A model generated the notes under the pieces. That model was not told where the DNA came from, made no database searches, and was given only the letters and a program-made list of their open reading frames with translations. A stretch of 13,175 bases of DNA from an uncultured Pseudomonadota bacterium. Lineage in GTDB: Bacteria; Pseudomonadota; Gammaproteobacteria; Burkholderiales; Thiobacillaceae. Below, piece by piece: positions 8,368-13,175 of this stretch. Each line of letters starts with the position of its first letter. Within the stretch, counting starts at the first letter, position 1. Position numbers and translations under genes: made by a program. Where the stretch lies: the NCBI GenBank assembly GCA_903918705.1, contig CAIXFP010000575.1:1-13175 (forward strand), read 5' to 3'.

Positions 8368-8807
8368 TGAACGCCAAAATCCTCCTCCTCGTCGAGGACA
8401 ACCCCCAGGACGAACTGCTCACCTTGCGCGCCCTGCGCCGTGCCAACGTGGCCAACCGCATCGACGTGGCGCGGGACGGCCAGCAGGCCCTGGACTATCT
8501 GTTCCGGGAGGGCGAGTTCACCGGCCGCGAGGGCCCGGACCTGCCCACCGTGGTGCTGCTGGACATCGGCCTGCCGCGCCTGTCCGGCCTGGAAGTGCTG
8601 GAGCGCCTGCGCGCCGATCCGCGCACCGAACTGTTGCCGGTGGTGATCCTGACCTCCTCGGACGAGGAACAGGATCGCCTGCGGAGCTACGAGATGGGCG
8701 CCAACAGCTTCGTGAGGAAGCCGGTGAATTTTGCGGAGTTCGCCGAAACCGTGGCGCGGCTGGGCATCTACTGGCTGGCCAGCAACGAACCGCCGCACAT
8801 GACCTGA
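8364..8807 (+). CDS. single-domain response regulator, Rcp1/CheY-like
   Basis: The 147-residue protein is one receiver domain with no output domain. The acidic pocket is LLLVEDN (E11, D12), the phospho-acceptor is D67 in VVLLDIGLP, the switch threonine is T97 in VVILTSSD, and the conserved lysine is K119 in VRKPVNF. The long loop after DYLFREG and the C-terminal LGIYWLA helix are typical of Rcp1-type receivers that serve phytochrome-like and PAS histidine kinases. Its ATG overlaps the kinase stop, so near-equal synthesis with the kinase is expected and the two are probably a cognate pair. With no output domain it must act by binding another protein or as a phosphate shuttle, perhaps to the HPt domain of the hybrid kinase downstream; the target is inferred. 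Either of two adjacent ATG codons (8364 or 8367) may be used. Confidence 0.96.
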   Translation: MMNAKILLLVEDNPQDELLTLRALRRANVANRIDVARDGQQALDYLFREGEFTGREGPDLPTVVLLDIGLPRLSGLEVLERLRADPRTELLPVVILTSSDEEQDRLRSYEMGANSFVRKPVNFAEFAETVARLGIYWLASNEPPHMT

Positions 8808-8818
8808 AGCGACCGACC

Positions 8819-11800
8819 ATGGACCAACTGCGCATCCTCTGCATCGAAGACTCCGAGGCCGACCACCTGCTGCTGACGCGTTTCCTGCGCCAGGAAAAGG
8901 TGGGCGCGGCGTTTCTGCGCGTGGACAGCGTCGCCAACCTGGATGCGTCCCTGCAGGAAGCCTGGGACGTGGTGTTGTCCGACTACAGCGTTCCCGGCCT
9001 CTCCTTCGAGGAATCCCTCCAGCGCATCCAGGCCTGCAACCCCAGCCCGCCCGTGATCCTGGTTTCCGGCAGCGTCGGCGAGGAACGGGCCGTGGAGTTG
9101 CTGCACCTGGGCCTGACGGATTTCATCCTCAAGGGCAATCTGGTCCGCCTGCCCAACGCCATCCGCCGCGCCCTGGACCTGGCTCAGGAGCGGCGCGCCC
9201 GCCAGGCGGCGGAATCCGCCTTGCGGACGAGCATGGCCGCCGCCCTGGAAGAACAACGCCGGGGCCGCCTGGCCGCCCTCTCCCTGATGGAGGACGCCCA
9301 GGCCGCCCACGCGGCACTGCGGGATTCGGAACACAAGTACCGCCTGCTGGCGGAAAACTCCAGCGACTGGATCTTCTGGCAGGACTCGGCCGGCAAGTAC
9401 CGTTACGTGTCCGAGGCCTGCTTCGACATTTCCGGCTACCGGCCGGATGAATTCATGGCGGACGCCGGGCTGCTGCCGCGCATCCTGCATCCGGAGGATC
9501 GCGCAGCCTATGCCGGCCACACGGATCACGACGGCGACGTCGATGCCATCCTGGATTTCCGCATCCTGCACCGGGACGGCTCGCTACGCTGGATCGGCCA
9601 TCGCTGCCGGGCCATCCATGACGCCGCCGGCCAAATCCAGGGCCGCACCGGCAGCAACCGGAACATCACCGCGCGCAAGCTGAGCGAACTGGCCCTGGAA
9701 CGCGAACGGGCCAGCATGAAACTGATCCTCGACCATGCCCCCATCGGCATCTGGCTGCAGGACGGCAAGGGCAAGCCGGTCTTCGTGAACCAGGCCTTCT
9801 GCGCGGCGACGGGCATCCCGGAGGCGCGTTTTCTGGCTGTACCCCACTACGCGGAACTGTTTCCCCAGGACTACCGCGCCCAGTGCCTGGCGTCGGACGC
9901 CGCGGCCCTGGCCAGCCCCGACCTCTACGTCAACGTGCAGCGGCTTCCCTTCGTCGACGGCCGGGTCCACGACCTGCGCGTCATCAAGGCGGTGAAACGC
10001 GGCCCCGCGGGGGAAGTCGAGGCCCTGGTGGGGCTGAGCATCGACATCAGCGAGGAACTGCGCCAGGCGGAGCGGTTGCGCAAGCTGTCGCTGGCGGTGG
10101 AGCAGAGCCCGGAATCCATTGCCATCACCGACCTGGACGCCCAGATCGAGTACGTCAACGAGGCCTTCCTGCGCGCCACCGGCTACACCCGCGCGGAGGT
10201 GCTGGGCCAGAACCCCCGTGTCCTGCACTCGGGCAAGACTCCCGGGGAAACCTACGAGGCTCTGTGGAATACCCTCGCCCAGGGGCAGGTCTGGAAGGGC
10301 GAATTCCACAACCGCCGCAAGGATGGCAGCGAATACGTCGAATCCGCCATCATCGCCCCCATCCGCCAGGACGACGGGCGCATCACCCATTACGTGGCGG
10401 TGAAGGAGGACATCAGCGAGAAGAAACGCATGGCCCTGGAACTGGAGCAGCATCGCCATCACCTGGAGGAACTGGTGTCGGAGCGCACCGCCCAGCTCCA
10501 GGAGGCGCGCGCCCAGGCCGATGCGGCCAACAAGGCCAAGAGCGCCTTCCTGGCCAACATGAGCCACGAAATCCGCACGCCCATGAACGCCATCGTCGGC
10601 CTGACCCACCTGCTGCGCGGTGATGGCCTGGCTCCCGGCCAGGTGGAACGCCTGGGCAAGATCGACGGCGCCGCCCAGCACCTGCTGTCCATCATCAACG
10701 ACATCCTCGATCTCTCGAAAATCGAGGCGGGGCGCCTGGAACTGGAACAGGAAGACTTCGCCCTGGAAGCCGTGCTGGACCACGTGGCTTCCCTGATCGG
10801 CGAAACGGCCCGGGGCAAGGGGCTTTCCGTCCAACTGGATCCCGATGACACGCCACGCTGGCTGCGCGGTGACATCACCCGGTTGCGCCAGGCCCTGCTC
10901 AACTATGCCGGCAACGCGATCAAGTTCACCGAGTCCGGCGGCATCACCCTGCGTGCACGACTCCTGGAACGGGACGAGGAACGCTTGCTGGTGCGCTTCG
11001 AGGTAGAGGACACGGGCATCGGCATTGCGAAGGACAAGCTGGGACGGCTGTTCCATGCCTTCGAGCAGGCCGACTCTTCCACGACCCGCAAATATGGCGG
11101 CACCGGGCTGGGCCTGACCATCACCCGGCGTCTGGCCGGCCTGATGGGGGGCGAGGTGGGCGTCGAAAGCGAACCGGGCCGGGGCAGCCGCTTCTGGTTT
11201 ACCGCCCGCGTGCAGCCGGGGCACGGCGTGCCGATACGAGCCCCCGCCCGCGAGGAGCACGCCGATGCGCAGTTGCGCCAATACGGCGGCGCCCGCCTGC
11301 TGCTGGTGGAGGACAACGCCGTCAACCAGGAGGTGGCCCTGGAACTGCTGCATGGCGTCGGCCTGCATGTGGATGTCGCCGAGAATGGCCAGATCGCCGT
11401 GGACAGGGCGCGCTCCGGCCACTACGACCTGGTCCTGATGGACGTGCAGATGCCGGTGCTGGACGGCCTGGAGGCCACCCGATTGCTGCGCACCCTGCCG
11501 GGCTGGACGGAAATCCCCATCCTGGCCATGACCGCCAATGCCTTCGACGAGGACCGGGCAGCCTGCGTGGAGGCGGGAATGAACGATTACGTCGCCAAGC
11601 CGGTGAACCCGGATGTGCTCTACGCCACCCTGCTGAAGTGGTTGCCCGCGCCCACCGGCCAGGTGGCGGCATCGCCCGTGGCGCCGCCGCCGGCGGTCGC
11701 CATCGTGGCCGCGCCGGCGTCCCTGGCAGGCATATTCGGCCTGGACGCGGAAAAGGGGCTGCAATCGGTGCGCGGCAACGCAGTCCTGCTGCTCAGGCTG

Positions 11801-12322
11801 CTGCGCACCTTCGCCAGCAGCCATGCCGGCGACATGGCCGGGTTCCGCCGGGCCCTGGATACCGGCGATGGCGTCCTGGCGAAGCGCATCGCCCATACCC
11901 TGAAGGGCTCGTCCGCCATGCTGGGCCTGGAACGCCTGCGGCAACTCGGCGCGGATCTGGAAGCGGCCCTGCCGCACGCGAGCCGGCAGGACATGGAAGC
12001 CCTTGCCTGTGCCATCGAAGCGGAAACCGCCAAATTTGCCGCATCGATCCAGGGCGAAGTGGAAGCGGCAGCGGCCGTGCTTGTCGATCCACTGGAATCA
12101 CAGGCCCTCCTCGGCCGCATCGAGGCCATGCTGGAGGCAGACAACACCGCGGTCGGCCAGGTCGTGCGCGAGGCCACCGCAGCGTTGCGCGCGGCCCTGG
12201 GCCCCGCCGCCGCGGCGTTCCTGCGCCAGGTGGCTGAATTTGAATACCCGGAAGCCCTGGCGTCACTCAGAGCCGTCCTGCACCGGCCCAAGGTCGACCG
12301 GGGCCGAAGCGGCGGGCAGTGA
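8819..12322 (+). CDS. hybrid sensor histidine kinase REC-PAS-PAS-PAS-HisKA-HATPase-REC-HPt
   Basis: The 1167-residue protein has no membrane helix and should be cytosolic. Domains in order: receiver (4-120; ILCIEDSE, D55 in VVLSDYSVPG, K105); a coiled linker with LAALSLMEDAQAA; PAS at about 174-288, 297-415 and 420-536; HisKA with MSHEIRTPMN (H583); HATPase with NYAGNAIKF (N699), DTGIGI (731-736) and GTGLGL (761-766); second receiver (825-942; LLLVEDN, D875 in LVLMDVQMP, T904, K927); HPt with IAHTLKG (H1026); and a C-terminal helical tail (about 1090-1155) containing FEYPEALASLR. All phosphotransfer residues are present, so a full His-Asp-His relay is possible, with the HPt able to pass phosphate to a separate regulator. 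The N-terminal receiver could be an entry point from another kinase. The gene starts 11 bases after the receiver gene, with only a weak ribosome site. No U-tract terminator follows its stop. Confidence 0.96.
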   Translation: MDQLRILCIEDSEADHLLLTRFLRQEKVGAAFLRVDSVANLDASLQEAWDVVLSDYSVPGLSFEESLQRIQACNPSPPVILVSGSVGEERAVELLHLGLTDFILKGNLVRLPNAIRRALDLAQERRARQAAESALRTSMAAALEEQRRGRLAALSLMEDAQAAHAALRDSEHKYRLLAENSSDWIFWQDSAGKYRYVSEACFDISGYRPDEFMADAGLLPRILHPEDRAAYAGHTDHDGDVDAILDFRILHRDGSLRWIGHRCRAIHDAAGQIQGRTGSNRNITARKLSELALERERASMKLILDHAPIGIWLQDGKGKPVFVNQAFCAATGIPEARFLAVPHYAELFPQDYRAQCLASDAAALASPDLYVNVQRLPFVDGRVHDLRVIKAVKRGPAGEVEALVGLSIDISEELRQAERLRKLSLAVEQSPESIAITDLDAQIEYVNEAFLRATGYTRAEVLGQNPRVLHSGKTPGETYEALWNTLAQGQVWKGEFHNRRKDGSEYVESAIIAPIRQDDGRITHYVAVKEDISEKKRMALELEQHRHHLEELVSERTAQLQEARAQADAANKAKSAFLANMSHEIRTPMNAIVGLTHLLRGDGLAPGQVERLGKIDGAAQHLLSIINDILDLSKIEAGRLELEQEDFALEAVLDHVASLIGETARGKGLSVQLDPDDTPRWLRGDITRLRQALLNYAGNAIKFTESGGITLRARLLERDEERLLVRFEVEDTGIGIAKDKLGRLFHAFEQADSSTTRKYGGTGLGLTITRRLAGLMGGEVGVESEPGRGSRFWFTARVQPGHGVPIRAPAREEHADAQLRQYGGARLLLVEDNAVNQEVALELLHGVGLHVDVAENGQIAVDRARSGHYDLVLMDVQMPVLDGLEATRLLRTLPGWTEIPILAMTANAFDEDRAACVEAGMNDYVAKPVNPDVLYATLLKWLPAPTGQVAASPVAPPPAVAIVAAPASLAGIFGLDAEKGLQSVRGNAVLLLRLLRTFASSHAGDMAGFRRALDTGDGVLAKRIAHTLKGSSAMLGLERLRQLGADLEAALPHASRQDMEALACAIEAETAKFAASIQGEVEAAAAVLVDPLESQALLGRIEAMLEADNTAVGQVVREATAALRAALGPAAAAFLRQVAEFEYPEALASLRAVLHRPKVDRGRSGGQ
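9272..9307 (+). repeat. LMEDAQAA linker repeat, copy in the hybrid kinase gene
   Basis: These 36 bases encode AALSLMEDAQAA between the N-terminal receiver and the first PAS. They match 3947-3982 at 33 of 36 positions, the differences being one Asn/Ser codon and one silent change. Confidence 0.75.
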
Positions 12323-12380
12323 TGGGATGACCTGAGCGGCCTCGCAGCAGACATGCCGGCGTCCGCGCAACCAGCGCACG

Positions 12381-12476
12381 GGGTTTGCAGTGGGCCTCCC
12401 GCAGGATTTCCAGCGCCTTTGAGTACTCGAAGGCGTCGAACTCCCGAAGCAGCTTCGTCCCGAGGAGGCCCAGGCG
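12381..12476 (-). pseudogene. relic of a hybrid kinase C-terminal tail
   Basis: Read on the minus strand, this segment encodes LGLLGTKLLREFDAFEY followed by SKALEILREAHCKP. It resembles the extreme C-terminus of the hybrid kinase just upstream (FLRQVAEFEYPEALASLR, about 12215-12274 on the plus strand): in a 20-residue ungapped alignment 9 residues are identical, including the FEY and AL..LR cores. Nothing kinase-like precedes it, since the upstream 80 bases are repeat-like DNA, and the frame runs on without a stop where the family would normally end. I read it as the leftover 3' end of a second, inverted hybrid kinase gene. With so short a match, chance remains possible. Confidence 0.45.
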
Positions 12477-12521
12477 TGGCGTTGCCGCAGGTTGTTCCTG
12501 GCGTCGCCGGGCGCGCGGGGA

Positions 12522-12557
12522 GTAGTCGTTGGTCGAAGCGCAGCGTGCCCAACCTAC
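12522..12557. repeat. imperfect palindrome resembling a dispersed intergenic repeat
   Basis: GTAG and GTTGG (12522-12525, 12528-12532) are mirrored by CCAAC and CTAC (12549-12557), around a core GTCGAAGCGCAGCGTGCC. On the minus strand it begins GTAGGTTGGGCACGCTGCGC. From memory, GTAGGTTGGG...CCAAC-type elements recur between genes in many proteobacterial genomes; only one copy is visible here. It could fold as RNA at the end of either convergent transcript. Confidence 0.5.
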
Positions 12558-12563
12558 AAGGGG

Positions 12564-12575
12564 GGGGTTCACCCC
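12564..12575. terminator. small hairpin just beyond the EAL gene stop
   Basis: GGGG-TTCA-CCCC forms a 4-bp stem with a 4-base loop, within a run of eight G (12560-12567), one base past the EAL stop. On the minus strand it is followed by C's, not a U-tract, so it is at best a weak or factor-assisted terminator element. Confidence 0.25.
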
Positions 12576-12576
12576 A

Positions 12577-13175
12577 TCAGGCCATCGCGGCGACTATCGC
12601 CCTCCGCGCCCGCACGAAGGCTTCGAATTCCGCCGCGGGCATGGGTTTCGCGAAGTAATAACCCTGGACTTCATCGCAACCCAGTTCCGTCAGGAAGGCG
12701 AGCTGGGCGGCCGTTTCCACGCCCTCGGCGATGACCGCGAAGCCGAGGGCATGGCCCAGTCCGATGGTAGCCGCGGCGATGGCGCCGCTTTTGTGTCCTG
12801 GTTCGCCGCTGATGTCACGGACGAAGGCCGCGTCGATCTTGAGGCGGTCCACCGGCAGATCCTTGAGTTGGCCCAGGGACGAATAGCCCTGGCCAAAGTC
12901 GTCCAGCGCCACCTTGATGCCGCTCTCGCGCAGGGATTGCAGCAGGCGGGCGGCATCGTCGGGCGCGGCCATCACCGCCGTTTCCGTGATTTCCAGCTCC
13001 AGGCATTCCGCCGGAAAGCCGGTTGCCGCCAACACGCGTTGCACGTTTTCGAACAGTTGCCTGTTCTGGAACTGCCGTGCCGAGACATTGACCCCGATCC
13101 GCGGCAGCTGCAAACCGTCCCGCCGCCAGGCCTGCGCCTGTCGGCAGGCCTGTTCCAGCACCCATTCGCCGATGG
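12577..13175 (-). CDS. EAL domain cyclic-di-GMP phosphodiesterase, C-terminal part (5' end outside window)
   Basis: The frame is open to the window end, beginning IGEWVLEQAC, typical of the middle of an EAL domain, so the EAL signature itself and the start lie outside. The roughly 198 visible residues carry the remaining catalytic set: VNVSARQF (substrate/metal Asn), LELEITE (metal Glu), DDFGQGYSSL (two metal Asp and loop 6), LKIDAAFV (catalytic Lys), VIAEGVET (Glu) and VQGYYFAKPMP (Gln). Nothing needed for activity is missing in this part, so it probably hydrolyses cyclic-di-GMP to pGpG in the cytoplasm. Such domains are often C-terminal to PAS and GGDEF domains, which cannot be checked here. 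The gene converges on the sensor cluster and is thus not in its operon, but it places a second cyclic-di-GMP-degrading enzyme beside it. The protein ends 8 or so residues after the last conserved helix, a normal C-terminus. Confidence 0.95.
   Translation of the reverse strand, partial: IGEWVLEQACRQAQAWRRDGLQLPRIGVNVSARQFQNRQLFENVQRVLAATGFPAECLELEITETAVMAAPDDAARLLQSLRESGIKVALDDFGQGYSSLGQLKDLPVDRLKIDAAFVRDISGEPGHKSGAIAAATIGLGHALGFAVIAEGVETAAQLAFLTELGCDEVQGYYFAKPMPAAEFEAFVRARRAIVAAMA

Larger units (their letters stand above)
12323..12576. other. gene-poor stretch between convergent genes
   Basis: These 254 bases separate the hybrid kinase stop from the stop of the minus-strand EAL gene. I see no intact gene and no classic stem plus U-tract terminator for either gene. 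The stretch holds a kinase-tail relic on the minus strand, an imperfect dispersed-repeat-like palindrome, and a short G-run hairpin, each listed separately. A small inverted repeat, CGAAG-CAG-CTTCG (12445-12457), lies inside the relic. Confidence 0.7.

Noticed and set aside
12445..12457. CGAAG-CAG-CTTCG hairpin as a terminator for the hybrid kinase gene
   Set aside because: Only 5 bp of stem, a 3-base loop, no U-tract, 120 bases beyond the stop, and inside the putative relic coding sequence.
11620..12552. 310-codon minus-strand frame spanning the hybrid kinase 3' end and the gap
   Set aside because: Ser/Arg/Ala-rich translation without recognisable domains; most of it lies opposite the HPt region. 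The kinase-like tail in the gap is in a different minus frame.
12560..12567. Run of eight G as a phase-variation tract
   Set aside because: It lies past the stop codon of the EAL gene, so slippage would not change any reading frame I can support.

Overview
The window looks like chromosomal DNA from a GC-rich proteobacterium, most likely a betaproteobacterium (Rhodocyclales-type is my best guess). The basis is the strong G/C preference at third codon positions, the style of the PAS-rich kinases, and a GTTGG...CCAAC dispersed-repeat-like sequence between the convergent genes. The lineage is an inference and no taxonomic marker gene is present. I see no rRNA, tRNA, CRISPR array, transposase or origin.

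Layout: bases 1-12322 are a tight run of plus-strand signalling genes. (1) 2-634 is the C-terminal part of an HD-GYP cyclic-di-GMP phosphodiesterase, cut by the window edge. (2) 699-2843 is a membrane PAS sensor with a periplasmic domain and no kinase. (3) 2840-5683 is a membrane protein with six PAS domains and no kinase. (4) 5680-8367 is a membrane PAS histidine kinase. (5) 8364-8807 is a stand-alone Rcp1/CheY-like receiver. (6) 8819-12322 is a large soluble hybrid kinase (REC-PASx3-HisKA-HATPase-REC-HPt). Three junctions are ATGA stop/start overlaps. The 64-base gap after gene 1 can be bridged by a 23-codon mini-ORF that also has ATGA at both ends, so translation may be coupled from gene 1 through gene 5. 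Gene 6 follows after 11 bases.

A gene-poor stretch of about 250 bases (12323-12576) follows. It holds what looks like a decayed C-terminal fragment of another hybrid kinase on the minus strand and an imperfect palindrome with the look of a dispersed repeat. Last comes the 3' part of a minus-strand EAL phosphodiesterase gene (12577-13175), cut by the window end.

Likely joint role: the cluster gathers periplasmic, membrane and cytosolic cues (about 15 PAS domains in four proteins) into phosphorelays. Cyclic-di-GMP degrading enzymes lie at both ends (HD-GYP and EAL). The most unusual point is that the two kinase-less sensors end in a nearly identical 35-codon tail (94 of 105 bases the same). 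This tail aligns without gaps to the start of the gene-4 HisKA helix but has glycine where the phospho-accepting histidine should be. They may be non-catalytic sensor subunits that dock on the neighbouring kinase.
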